A DNA stretch of 57,929 nucleotides from JAGTRB01 sp037439685 (GCA_037439685.1 JBBIVO010000002.1:1-57929), one strand, 5' to 3'; positions 26,201-34,282 are shown, counted from the stretch's first letter. Notes: generated from the sequence alone by a model not told the origin. Translations and numbers: made by a program.

Positions 26201-26558
26201 GGAGGTGACGGTTGAGCCCCTCCCCGGATACTCCGTCGTGGAGGAGGAGGGGCTCCTCGTTGGGGTAAAGGTGGAGCTGAGCAGGGAGCTGGAGCATGAA
26301 GGGCTGGCCAGGGACATCGTGAGGAGGATACAGGCCTTGAGGAAGGAGGCGAACTTCAACATCGATGACCAGATAGAGGTATATTATACCGGAGACCCGG
26401 AGGTGGAGGAGGCCTTCGAGGTCGAAGGGGATTACATCGCCCAAGAGACCCTCTCCATCGCCCTTATCAGGGGACAGCCAAGGGAAGGGTGCTATGACAA
26501 GGAGTTCGAGATAGACGGATCGAAGATGAGAATAGGCATCAAAAGGATAATTCGTTAA
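23205..26558 (+). CDS. ileS: Isoleucyl-tRNA synthetase, divergent signature motifs
   Basis: Class I synthetase charging tRNA(Ile). The catalytic core is recognisable (WSFIDGPITANNPMG.. KDLWQRYKAMRGF.. NGFDCQGLWVEVE), with an editing domain (LLIWTTTPWTLTSNVAVAV), a helical anticodon domain, and a zinc-type C-terminal part; 1117 residues is normal. The signature motifs are unusual: the HIGH position reads GVHH and KMSKS reads EMHKS (MHKSWGN at about residue 666). Start is TTG 23205, or TTG 23223. I am confident of the family; the specificity is inferred from the editing domain and length. Confidence 0.9.
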   Translation: MGGALGLFEVFEGELELPKLELEVLRFWRDIRAFEKRRERNRGGPTWSFIDGPITANNPMGVHHAWGRTYKDLWQRYKAMRGFNQRYQNGFDCQGLWVEVELERELGFNSKRDIEAYGIAEFVKRCKQRVLRYAALQTEQSIRLGMWMEWDDPDELRRLAEALEEPMAETSYLGPRGLFVDAAESLVGRLGSHEMGGSYFTLSDENNYMIWELLKRCHERGWIYRGEDSMHWCPRCGTGLSQHEIVTEGYREVTHKSLYVRFPLKDGEGSLLIWTTTPWTLTSNVAVAVHPVLTYVKVRHGGEILYLSKGALGKALAHGGFEVLEELRGADMEGWRYHGPYDELETPRRMGAPEAHRVILWEDVSEAEGTGMVHIAPGAGKEDLELGRRYGLPAIAPLDEAGVFLEGYGFLTGTHVYSSAEAISRDLREKGLLYREEPYTHRYPVCWRCGSELVFRLVEEWFISMGERLGKPLEELTEEEKERNLRYQIMESAMQVRWIPEFGLKRELDWLQNMEDWMISKKRYWGLALPIWACQECGWFDVIGGKEELRMRAVEGWEVFEGRSPHRPYIDAVKIRCERCGAKASRIPDVGNPWLDAGIVAFSTLRYREDRDYWERWFPADFITESFPGQYRNWFYAMLAMSTILERRSPFKVCLGHGLVLAEDGREMHKSWGNAIWFDEAAERMGADVMRWIYCTTRPEGDVLFGYNRAAEVKRGFFMPLINLYNFFAIYARLDGWTPSQSGGDPSTLDRWILSRLNSTVERVTEALENYDAYTATSAIWSFVEVLSRWYVRRSRRRFWKSEADEDKRAGYSTLYTCLKTLTLLMAPITPFIAEAIYQRLVRGAEPEAPESVHLNPWPEADPSLIDEGLISDMEMAMRVCSLGRAARGKSGIKLRQPLQEAVVVVDPSEVEGVRRMADLIRDELNVKGLRISEDREQLMVYRARPIPRILGRRHGSLYPKVSEAIRLLGGEEAKRLAMGEKVEVYVDGDRLEVHPEEVEVTVEPLPGYSVVEEEGLLVGVKVELSRELEHEGLARDIVRRIQALRKEANFNIDDQIEVYYTGDPEVEEAFEVEGDYIAQETLSIALIRGQPREGCYDKEFEIDGSKMRIGIKRIIR

Positions 26559-26990
26559 AAAATTAAAAGGAGAGATTGTAGGCTGCAAATAAACTCTTTA
26601 AATTAAAGGATTCTATTTAATTAATGAAGCGTTAAAAGAGATTTAAATGTATTCATTTAATGTTTTAATTATTTTAACATCAATTAGTGATTTTATAATT
26701 GTAAATTTTATTGCTTTATATTGAGGATCTCAAACATAGAGCCTTCTGAAAACCCTTTTTAATGCCCTTTCGAGATCTATTTATCATTAGGAATTTTAGG
26801 CACCGCCCTCTACGGAGGGTGAGGAGGTCCCGGAGAGGATGGTGGCATCTTTGGAGAGGTGCAGTGAGCTTAGAACCCCTTCTCGGAGGAGGTACGGCGG
26901 CATGGGAGGTTTGAACTCGGTCCAAAGCCCATACCGCCTCGGACTTGCGGGCTTCTGGAGCTTATCGGTGCTCCCTTTAAGGCTTGAGGC
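26559..26990. other. 432-base convergent gap: AT-rich spacer then GC-rich hairpins
   Basis: Bases 26559-26770 are AT-rich with no ORF. From about 26800 there are compact hairpins: CCCTC-tacg-GAGGG (26806-26819), GATG-gtgg-CATC (26838-26849), and an 11-bp helix with one mismatch formed by 26896-26906 and 26928-26938, enclosing a TTTG/CAAA stem. A TATA-like cctttttaatgc (about 26755) lies upstream on +. A structured RNA gene is possible (see findings); no known RNA family matched by eye. Confidence 0.35.
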
Positions 26991-28082
26991 TCATTCAACG
27001 AGGTTCACCAGCCCGGCCTCCTCGGCGATACCCCTTGCCTCAGCCATCTCGAGCTGGGTGAGCCTCCTCCTCAGCTCTTTCCTCTCATGGGCCCTGTACT
27101 CAGGTCGGTATTGGAACATCAGGTTAACCCTGGTTGTGGGGCCTAGGCTCTTCGAGATCCAGTTCAGGATGGGCCTTGTGCAGCACCCATTATGGCCTGG
27201 GAGGACCAGAACCCGTATGATGAGCTCCCCATGCCTCTTGGCTGTGAGGTGGTTTCGGGTGGCCGCCTCCCAGTATCCAGGCGCATCGGAGATGGCCTCC
27301 GCGCAGGCATCGTTCCCGTACTTGAAGTCTAGCAGGTATACGTCTATAAGGCCTGAGAGGAGGCTCGCCGTCTCCTCGCTGTAGTAGCTGTTGCTATTCC
27401 AAACGGTGGCTATGTTCCCCTTTATCTCCTTCAGGGTTCTCAGCCAGAGCCAGGTGTTGGGTGTGGGCTCCCCCCCAACCATGTTGAGGTTTCTGCATCC
27501 CTGCCTCCTCAAGCCCTCCACAGCCCTCGCCATCTTCACCGGGTCGTAGGGCTCTCCCCCCTCAGCCCATTGGCTTATCTCCCAGTTCTGGCAGTGGAGG
27601 CATCTGATGGTGCACCCGCAGGTGAAGACGGTTCCAGATGGTACAAGCTCAGGCTCCTCCCCCATGTGGGGGAAGCATGTTGAGAGCCTGAACTCAGCGC
27701 CGCATCTGCAGTATCCTCTGGCCCCCATGAGGCGGTTGACGCCGCACCTCCTGACGCAGAAGTGGCATCTCTCCATGATCCTCCTGGCGATCTCTATCTT
27801 GAGGTCCAGGAATGAGGGGGCGCCATCCAGGCCCTCGATGGCCTCTCCATCATCCACCCTCCTCTCGATGTTAAGTTGCTCCTGCAACCCCCTCTCATGC
27901 GCCTTCCAGAGCTCCTCGGTTGAGGCCTCTGGGTCGAACTCGACGGGGATGGACCTGGCTATGAGGAACTTGGCCAGCCTCCTACCCTCCACTATCCCCA
28001 CATACCTCGGCAGGCTCCCCTTAACCCCCGGCTCCTCTAGGGCGAAGGCGGCGTCTGGTCGGATGAGCCTCCACATCCCCAT
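26991..28082 (-). CDS. PflA-like radical SAM protein
   Basis: About 363 residues. Cysteine-rich region CHFCVRRCGVNRLMGARGYCRCG precedes the SAM cluster motif CGCTIRCLHCQNWEIS. NMVGGEPTPNTWLWL and VYLLDFKYGND are typical of this uncharacterised group (COG1313-like). ATG 28082 (or 28076) is chosen; the open frame upstream (to 28307) overlaps the divergent gene at 28156 and looks non-coding. The divergent spacer (28083-28155) contains TATA-like elements for both genes. The biochemical target is unknown. Confidence 0.87.
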   Translation of the reverse strand: MGMWRLIRPDAAFALEEPGVKGSLPRYVGIVEGRRLAKFLIARSIPVEFDPEASTEELWKAHERGLQEQLNIERRVDDGEAIEGLDGAPSFLDLKIEIARRIMERCHFCVRRCGVNRLMGARGYCRCGAEFRLSTCFPHMGEEPELVPSGTVFTCGCTIRCLHCQNWEISQWAEGGEPYDPVKMARAVEGLRRQGCRNLNMVGGEPTPNTWLWLRTLKEIKGNIATVWNSNSYYSEETASLLSGLIDVYLLDFKYGNDACAEAISDAPGYWEAATRNHLTAKRHGELIIRVLVLPGHNGCCTRPILNWISKSLGPTTRVNLMFQYRPEYRAHERKELRRRLTQLEMAEARGIAEEAGLVNLVE

Positions 28083-28155
28083 CAATAGTGGAAATGGTGA
28101 AATAGAAGCTTTACTTAGAGACGGTTTATAGGTCTGCTCCTCCCACTTTAGAGGG

Positions 28156-29211
28156 ATGGGCGGAAGATCGGAGAGGGAGTCGAGGTATTCGAAGCCTTTA
28201 GCGAACGGCGTTGTCCGATGTATCATATGCCCGAGGATGTGCGTCATAAAGCCTGGAGGGAGGGGCTTCTGCAACACCAAGGAGAATCGGGAAGGCCGCC
28301 TCATCACCCTGACCTACGGCCTCCTATCCGCCATCGCCGTGGACCCCATCGAGAAGAAGCCCCTAGCCCACTTCTACCCCGGCAGCCTCGCCTACTCCAT
28401 CAGCAGCGTTGGATGCAGCTTCACATGTGGATGGTGCCAGAACTGGCACATCTCACAGGCGAGGCCTGGGGAGGTTCCCATGAGGTACCTCCCTCCGGAG
28501 GATGTGGTCAGGGAGGCGAAGGGGCAGGAGTGCACCAGCATAGCCTACACCTATAATGAGCCCCTGATAAACCTGGACTACGTTGAGGATGTGGCGAGGC
28601 TAGCCAGGAGGGAGGGGGTGAAGAACGTCCTCGTCACCAACGGATACGTCTCAGAGGAGGCCCTAGAAAGGGTTGTGGACGTGATAGACGCCGCAAACGT
28701 CGACTGGAAGTCCTTCAGCGAGCCGTTCTACAGGAAGTACTGCAGCGCCGATCTGAAGAGCGTGCTGGACGCGACGGTGAAGATGAAGAGGAGGGGCGTC
28801 CACGTTGAGGTCACATTTCTGATAATCCCCGAGCTTCACGACTGGAGATATGAGGCTAGGGAGATGGCCAGGTACCTCGTCGACAACCTGGGCCCTGAGA
28901 CACCCCTCCACCTCAGCAGGTTCTTCCCCCACTACAGGTTCAGCCACCTCCCACCCACCCCTGTTGAGCACCTCATCAAGGCCCGTGAGATAGCCCTCAA
29001 TGAGGGGGTGAGATACGTATATGTCGGCAACGTCCCATACATGGAGTATGAGAACACCTACTGCCCAAGCTGTGGAAGGGCCGTCATAGAGCGGGAGGGC
29101 TACGAGGTCATCGGCTGGAATCTGACCGAGGAGAAGAGGTGTAAGTACTGCGGAGGGGCTATCCCAATCGTAGGGAGGCGGGAGATCCACAGGCGTCCAT
29201 TCCTCTTCTAA
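28156..29211 (+). CDS. amrS: AmmeMemoRadiSam system radical SAM enzyme
   Basis: Radical SAM protein of the AmmeMemoRadiSam group, named for its association with AMMECR1 and MEMO proteins. CIICPRMCVIKPGGRGFCNTKENREG and YGLLSAIAVDPIEKKPLAHFYPGS are the family hallmarks, and CSFTCGWCQNWHISQ holds the SAM cluster. A C-terminal zinc-type knuckle (YCPSCGRAVIE.. CKYCGGA) is present. Length of 351 residues is normal. TATA-like tttatagg lies about 30 bases before ATG 28156. AMMECR1 and MEMO genes are not visible in this window. Its chemistry is unproven. Confidence 0.92.
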   Translation: MGGRSERESRYSKPLANGVVRCIICPRMCVIKPGGRGFCNTKENREGRLITLTYGLLSAIAVDPIEKKPLAHFYPGSLAYSISSVGCSFTCGWCQNWHISQARPGEVPMRYLPPEDVVREAKGQECTSIAYTYNEPLINLDYVEDVARLARREGVKNVLVTNGYVSEEALERVVDVIDAANVDWKSFSEPFYRKYCSADLKSVLDATVKMKRRGVHVEVTFLIIPELHDWRYEAREMARYLVDNLGPETPLHLSRFFPHYRFSHLPPTPVEHLIKAREIALNEGVRYVYVGNVPYMEYENTYCPSCGRAVIEREGYEVIGWNLTEEKRCKYCGGAIPIVGRREIHRRPFLF

Positions 29212-29283
29212 ACTGTTGAGGCCTCTCGGGCTGGAGGTCTTTAGGAGAGGAGTGGGTAAAGGCTCATATATGGGTCTTTTATC

Positions 29284-30090
29284 ATGGGCCGTGGACAGGA
29301 TGGGTGGCTTATGGTTCGATGTGAAAGGTGCGGGAAGGATTCATACCTGCCCTTCAGGTGCAGCTATTGTGGTGGATACTTCTGCGATGAGCATAGGCTG
29401 CCGGAGGCCCACGAATGTACGGGTATCATCTCCAAGAGGACGGGGGATAATAGAAGCTGGAAGGGTCTCATCCCCCCCGACGCCCCGTATCCGTTCAAGT
29501 ATGCCCTCCCCCGAAGGAGGTTGGCCTTCACCCATAGGGAGCTGAGAGACCTCGCCGTCAGCGTCATCATAGTATCTGCCATCCCCCTAACCTGGCTTGG
29601 AGGCCTCGGCTTGAGGATGCCCCTACTGGCCGCAGCGGCCGTGGGCATCTTCACCTCGGCCTTCCTCCTCCATGAGCTCGCCCATAAGCTCTCAGCCCAG
29701 AGTCTGGGATACTGGGCGGAGTTCAGGATAAACATTATGGGGCTGCTTTTAACCCTCCTCTCCTTCCTCTCCCCCCTTAAGGTCGTCGCTCCCGGAGCCG
29801 TCGTGGTGGCTGTTCCACCCCATAGCGGCAACCTAGGGTGGATAGCCCTAGCAGGCCCCTTGACGAACATAGTCCAAGGCTTAACCTTCCTCATCTTGAG
29901 GGCAGTGTCGACCCACCAACTGGTCAGGCTGCTTGCTGAGGCAGGCGTCTCGATAAACGCGGTGCTTGCCCTCTTCAACCTGATCCCCGCAGGATCCCTA
30001 GATGGGAAGAAGATCCTGATATGGAGCCCGAAGGCCTGGATAGTCTCCGCCTCGGCGGCTGGGCTTCTCCTAGCATCCACCCTCATCTAG
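29284..30090 (+). CDS. Site-2 protease-like (M50) membrane protein with N-terminal AN1-type zinc finger
   Basis: An intramembrane metalloprotease with a zinc finger fused to its cytosolic N-terminus. The finger is CERCGKDS.. CSYCGGYFCDEHRLPEAHEC (residues ~13-47), an AN1-like pattern. M50 hallmarks are HELAH in LLHELAHKLSAQ and NLIPAGSLDG near the end. Four or more membrane segments surround them. Start is ATG 29284 or ATG 29311; 268 residues from the first. M50 proteases cut membrane-bound substrates, often anti-sigma factors. The substrate here is unknown. Confidence 0.87.
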   Translation: MGRGQDGWLMVRCERCGKDSYLPFRCSYCGGYFCDEHRLPEAHECTGIISKRTGDNRSWKGLIPPDAPYPFKYALPRRRLAFTHRELRDLAVSVIIVSAIPLTWLGGLGLRMPLLAAAAVGIFTSAFLLHELAHKLSAQSLGYWAEFRINIMGLLLTLLSFLSPLKVVAPGAVVVAVPPHSGNLGWIALAGPLTNIVQGLTFLILRAVSTHQLVRLLAEAGVSINAVLALFNLIPAGSLDGKKILIWSPKAWIVSASAAGLLLASTLI

Positions 30091-30738
30091 GCTCCCATAG
30101 GGGCTGCAGAAGGCCTTTCTCCCTTCCATGCTGGAACTGCAACGGCTCAACGAACCCCAATGAAAGCGAGCGCCTCTCCTCTCAACACCGTTGGGGATCC
30201 GGCTCTCGCCCTCTCCTTGATCGGGATCCCTGATGGTCTCATGAGCTCGCCGGGATCTTAGCCCCTGCTCGGAGCTCTGAGCCAAATCCGGGTTGAGCGC
30301 CTTCAAGGGAGCTGGAAGATTTTACATCAATAGTAGAAGGGCCTGGGTTGATGAAGGTGATAGGAGGCCTTTCATCCAGCACCTTGGTGAAGGTAGCTCT
30401 CGAGGCCTCCATTTAACATGGCTTTTGGTTATCCTAATGGTCCATGGAGATGTGAAAGGAGTATATTCTATCGAAATTTTTAATATTTTTATATCTCATC
30501 AAAGCATCTACCACTCACCGACACGCATATATAACACTTCTCTTTATGGCATTTTTCTATAAAGTAAAAACCTTAAAAGATCTTGAGGTTTTATGCCTAT
30601 GATCCACCTTCATCAACTCTAGAGACCTTTTTAATAGACTCTTCCTATCAGGGATAAGTATGTATAGAGATTGCAGCGTGAGGGCATTAAACATCGCCAT
30701 GTATGTGCAGTGGTTGGCTGGGTGATAATGCCTTTATT
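30091..30738. other. 648-base gap without a recognised gene
   Basis: The first half is GC-rich with no convincing ORF. From about 30460 the sequence is AT-rich with scattered TATA-like runs. No tRNA-like cloverleaf or transposon end is visible. It could be decayed coding sequence; I see nothing further. Confidence 0.6.
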
Positions 30739-31218
30739 TTAGGGTATCTCTTCGGGTCTCAATGTCCACAGCAGGCTCCATTTACCCCTCTCATCCCTCT
30801 CAAGGCATACTATCCCGGAGGTTCTGAACTTCACAGGCTCTATCTCCTCATCACCCGTGAGCAGAAGGCTTGCCAATCTGCTTAGGTGGGGTAGATGCCC
30901 CACCAGCATCAGATCTTCAGCGTTGGTTCTCACCCTTTCAGACCATGCCTTAGGGTCTGCGGGTGGATCGAGGCCCTCGGCTTGCTCGATCCCCCAAGCT
31001 GGCTTTAAGTGCTCAGCCATGATCTGGACCGTTTGCAGCGCTCTAAGCCTTCCACTGTGAAATATCCTCTTGATTTGGACACCTATCTTAGCGGCATGGC
31101 GAGCCACCTTAACGGCCTCCTCGCAGCCCCTCTCGGTCAGTGGCCTCGCCAGGTCCTCCTCTTCCCTCTTGGCCTCGCCATGCTGAACCAGATAAAGCCT
31201 CAACTTCTTCACCCCCAC
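30739..31218 (-). CDS. sixA: Phosphohistidine phosphatase SixA-like
   Basis: A histidine-phosphatase-superfamily enzyme that removes phosphate from phosphohistidine proteins. The catalytic RHG-like motif is LVQHGEAK (Arg replaced by Gln, as in some members), RPLTERG follows, with FHSGRLRALQTVQI and MLVGHLPHLSRL for the second His. About 159 residues from GTG 31218. The open frame upstream (to 31341) is not conserved. A TATA-like ttttatac (31247-31255) is about 30 bases upstream of that GTG, which supports it. It shares a divergent promoter region with prs. Confidence 0.87.
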   Translation of the reverse strand: MGVKKLRLYLVQHGEAKREEEDLARPLTERGCEEAVKVARHAAKIGVQIKRIFHSGRLRALQTVQIMAEHLKPAWGIEQAEGLDPPADPKAWSERVRTNAEDLMLVGHLPHLSRLASLLLTGDEEIEPVKFRTSGIVCLERDERGKWSLLWTLRPEEIP

Positions 31219-31385
31219 ACCAGCTAAAAGGTAAGGGGGGCACTCCAAAGTATAAAATCTCCCCAGCAGATCCTCGGCTGGGGCGCCTCTTCGAGGCCAG
31301 CATTCTTCAGCCGTATATAGCTCGCAATCCTTAATGCTCAAACAATATAATATCTATGACCCGCTTTTGATAGGGGTGGTGCTGT
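31219..31385. promoter_or_regulatory. Divergent promoter region between sixA and prs
   Basis: For the minus gene, a TATA-like box reads tttatac at 31247-31255 about 30 bases before GTG 31218. For the plus gene, caatataatatct (31344-31357) lies about 30-40 bases before ATG 31386. No operator-like repeat stands out. Confidence 0.5.
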
Positions 31386-32273
31386 ATGATCCTCTTATCT
31401 GGGCCTGCATCGGTTGAGCTCGGGCGAAGGATGGGGCTTGAGCTCGGAATCCCAGATGAACCCGTGGAGCATAGGCTCTTCCCGGACGGTGAGAGCTATA
31501 TAAGGTTGGCCGTCGATGTCGGAGGGGAGACCGTTATCATCGTCCAATCGACTCCGCCTCCCCAGGATAGGCACCTGATCCAGCTCTTCCTGATGGCTAG
31601 GACCGCGAGGGATCTTGGAGCCGAGAGGGTTATATGCGTCATACCGTACCTAGCCTACGCCCGCCAGGATAGACGCTTCATGGGTGGGGAGGCCCTCAGC
31701 CTCGAGGTCATCCTGCGCCTTTTACGGGATTCGGGCGTCGACGGGCTCATAGTGGTGGATGTCCACAATGAGGCCTCCCTTAAGAGGCTCGGCGGGGGCA
31801 TCGAGGTCTGGAACCTATCCGCGATGCCTCTCCTCGCAAGGTATCTTAGGGGGCTGGGCTATGAGGGGGCTGTAAGCCTGGCCCCAGACGCTGGAGCCCT
31901 GAAGCTGGCCGTGATGGCCGACGGGGAGCTCGGGGGAGGCTTCGGGGCCTTCGAGAAGAGGAGGGATAGGAGGACAGGGGATATAGAGATGTGGTTCGGA
32001 GGCTTGGAGGTCTCGGGAAGGGATGCAGCCGTATTCGACGATATGGTGAGCACAGGGGGGACCATGGCCAGGGCTGTATCCATCCTGAAGGGGCTTGGGG
32101 CTGAGAGGGTGGCGGCGGCCTGTACCCACGCCCTATTCATCGGGGAGGCTGAGAGGCGGATAAGAGAAGCAGGGGCCGACCACATCCTAGCAACGGACAC
32201 GGTTCCCACCCATCTGAGCACGGTCTCGGTGGCGAAGCTGGTAGCAGACCACATAAAGGCCCTAAACCTGTAG
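31386..32273 (+). CDS. prs: Ribose-phosphate pyrophosphokinase (PRPP synthetase)
   Basis: Makes phosphoribosyl pyrophosphate from ATP and ribose 5-phosphate for nucleotide, His and Trp synthesis. RLFPDGESYIRL, YARQDRRFMGGEALSL (catalytic flexible region) and the PRPP loop AVFDDMVSTGGTM are all present. 295 residues is normal for archaeal enzymes. ATG 31386 is preceded by GGGGTGGTG. It stands alone on +, opposite sixA. A long leader-free spacer of about 110 bases follows before the arcadin-like gene. Confidence 0.95.
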   Translation: MILLSGPASVELGRRMGLELGIPDEPVEHRLFPDGESYIRLAVDVGGETVIIVQSTPPPQDRHLIQLFLMARTARDLGAERVICVIPYLAYARQDRRFMGGEALSLEVILRLLRDSGVDGLIVVDVHNEASLKRLGGGIEVWNLSAMPLLARYLRGLGYEGAVSLAPDAGALKLAVMADGELGGGFGAFEKRRDRRTGDIEMWFGGLEVSGRDAAVFDDMVSTGGTMARAVSILKGLGAERVAAACTHALFIGEAERRIREAGADHILATDTVPTHLSTVSVAKLVADHIKALNL

Positions 32274-32384
32274 AACAAGGAGATCGAATGCCCCAACGGA
32301 TTCTGGTTCATGAACCATAAGCGGCCCTTCCTAAAGAGGAGCCTTTAGGCCTTAACTATGGGCGGGGAATAGCTAGAAAGGTGG

Positions 32385-32780
32385 GTGCCTAAGGGTAACA
32401 TATTTCAAGATGCGCCTCTGATCAATGTTCACATGATCTGCTCGAGGATAAGGTTGAAGGTCCACTCAATAACAGCCGTCAGGGATCTGGAGAACAGGGA
32501 GGGGTATCAGATAGAGTTTGTTGAGGTCAGGCCTCGCCCGCCCATGGTGATGGTGGCTCCTCCCGAGCTTCCCGACGATATTGGTAAGATGGTCATCCAG
32601 ATAAGCAAGACGGTTCAGCAGGCCCTCCCCGGAGGGGAGGTGAGGGAGATCGAGATGAGGAAGATGACCCTAATCCTCACGGCGGAGGAGATGGAGGCCT
32701 TCAAGCTGAGGCCCTATCCAAACCAACTGTACGAGCTGACCATAACGGATGGCGCCCTGATCTTCAAGGAGATAGGATGA
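32385..32780 (+). CDS. Arcadin-1-like protein
   Basis: About 131 residues. The core IRLKVHSITAVRDLENREGYQIEFVEVRPRP and the C-terminal LTAEEMEAFKLRPYPNQLYELTI resemble arcadin-1, an accessory of the actin-like crenactin cytoskeleton in TACK archaea. No crenactin gene is near. Starts at GTG 32385, or ATG 32433, which is closer to the conserved part. It shares four bases with the thioredoxin gene. I recall the arcadin pattern from memory, so this call is moderate; if wrong, it is a conserved hypothetical. Confidence 0.5.
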   Translation: MPKGNIFQDAPLINVHMICSRIRLKVHSITAVRDLENREGYQIEFVEVRPRPPMVMVAPPELPDDIGKMVIQISKTVQQALPGGEVREIEMRKMTLILTAEEMEAFKLRPYPNQLYELTITDGALIFKEIG

Positions 32781-33202
32781 GAGCGCAACGATTATTAGCT
32801 TCCCATCCCATCATAGCGAATATGGGTTCTAAGGTTCTTGAGATCCAAGCTGGTGATTGGGAGAGGGAGGTGCTGAGATCTGAGAGGCCGGTGGTCGTGG
32901 ACTTCTGGCACCCCATGTGTGGGTGGTGCCTCAGGCTCAACCCCATCTACGAGCAGCTCCCAGAGAGGTTCGGGGATAGGGTCAAGTTCGTCAAGGTCAA
33001 CATCCTTCAAAGCCCGGAGAACCAGAGGCTGGCCCTGAGCCTCGGCATCCTGGGGACTCCAACCCTAAAACTTCTATGTAACGGTAGAGTGGTGGGGGAG
33101 ATAGTAGGGTACAGACCACTGGAGAGGCTCACAGAAGAGGTAGAGAGGCTGTTAGAGGGAAGGGATGAGTGCCTAACCCAGAGCACGCCGCTTAGATTAT
33201 AG
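32777..33202 (+). CDS. Thioredoxin-family protein
   Basis: Thioredoxin fold: VVVDFWHPMCGWCLRLNPIYEQL carries the active-site CGWC pair, VKVNILQSPENQ the next strand and GILGTPTLKLLCNG the cis-Pro loop. About 141 residues; ATG 32777 overlaps the previous stop (ATGA), and ATG 32822 would give the typical start MGSKVLEIQ. CGWC rather than CGPC suggests a changed redox potential, an inference. Coupled translation with the arcadin-like gene is notable. Cytosolic redox protein or reductant for an unknown partner. Confidence 0.9.
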   Translation: MRAQRLLASHPIIANMGSKVLEIQAGDWEREVLRSERPVVVDFWHPMCGWCLRLNPIYEQLPERFGDRVKFVKVNILQSPENQRLALSLGILGTPTLKLLCNGRVVGEIVGYRPLERLTEEVERLLEGRDECLTQSTPLRL

Positions 33203-33376
33203 AGGGATATTGAGGCGTTGGAGCCCTCCCCGAATCGGCGCCAGTGACGGCTGGATGTTATGCTCCCCCTCGGAGGCAGGGTCGAGGCGTGAACCCTAAG
33301 GCTTATTTTTAAAGAGGCCCAGAGGGATACGACGAGCTAGGGGGTTCAATGGCAGCCAACCCAGGCCGGAGAGGAG

Positions 33377-34282
33377 ATGAAGATAATATTTCTAGGGACG
33401 GGGGGGAGCACGCCCACGGGGGAGAGGGGGTCTCCAGCCGTGGCGATATTGAGGAAGAGGGAGGTCCTCCTATTCGACTGCGGGGAGGGGACTCAGCACA
33501 GGATGGCTTCGGCTCACATCAGCTTCAACCGCCCCATGAGGGTATTCATCACCCACCTTCACGGAGACCACGTCCTAGGCCTGCCGGGGCTTCTCCAGAC
33601 CATGAGCCTCCTCGACAGGGAGATACCCCTCCGGGTGATTGGGCCTAGAGGCCTAGCCTCCTTCATAGAGGCCTTCGCCTCCATCCTTGGGGCTCCAGGC
33701 TTCCCTCTCGAGATAGTCGAGCTGATAGGAGAGGGGACAGCCTACTCGGGATCCGAATATAGGGTTGAGGCGGTGAGGGCAGACCACGATGGCGAGTGCT
33801 GGTCCTACGGCCTGATAGAGAACCCCAGGCCGGGGAGGTTCCACCCAGAGAGGGCTAGGATGCTCGGGATACCTATGGGGCCCCTTTGGAGGAGGCTCCA
33901 GTACGGTGAGGAGGTCCTCCTAGATGATGGTAGGGTCATCAAGCCCGATGAGGTGGTGGATCCGCCGAGGGGTGGAAGGAAGATCGTTTATAGTGGGGAT
34001 ACAAGGCCCTCGAGGGGCCTCGTGGAGTTGGCGGAGGGGGCGGATATCCTCATCCACGAGGCCACATTCGACGATGAGCTGGCTGAGAGGGCTGACAGGG
34101 ATGGCCACTCAACGGCTAGACAGGCTGCCGAGGTGGCCTCATGCGCCGGGGTCAGGTCCCTCTTCCTGGTACATATAAGCTCCCGCTACCCCGATGCCTC
34201 TCTGCTGCTCGAGCAGGCTAGGGCGGTCTTTCCGGGCGCGGCGATAGCCGCGGACATGATGGAGGTCGAGCTGCCACCCTAG
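33377..34282 (+). CDS. rnz: Ribonuclease Z (tRNA 3'-processing endonuclease)
   Basis: Zinc-dependent beta-lactamase-fold RNase that cuts 3' trailers from tRNA precursors, needed since the tRNA genes here lack CCA. Begins MKIIFLGTGGSTPTGERGSP. Metal ligands are THLHGDH (HxHxDH) and HEATFDD; YSGDTRPSRG, HSTARQAA and LVHISSRYPD are all family-specific. 301 residues matches short-form RNase Z. Starts at ATG 33377 after GGAGAGGAG. It converges on the isomerase gene with a four-base overlap. Confidence 0.95.
   Translation: MKIIFLGTGGSTPTGERGSPAVAILRKREVLLFDCGEGTQHRMASAHISFNRPMRVFITHLHGDHVLGLPGLLQTMSLLDREIPLRVIGPRGLASFIEAFASILGAPGFPLEIVELIGEGTAYSGSEYRVEAVRADHDGECWSYGLIENPRPGRFHPERARMLGIPMGPLWRRLQYGEEVLLDDGRVIKPDEVVDPPRGGRKIVYSGDTRPSRGLVELAEGADILIHEATFDDELAERADRDGHSTARQAAEVASCAGVRSLFLVHISSRYPDASLLLEQARAVFPGAAIAADMMEVELPP

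Noticed and set aside
26801..26990. RNase P or SRP RNA
   Set aside because: The conserved sequence elements of these RNAs are not apparent; only general hairpin structure supports an RNA.
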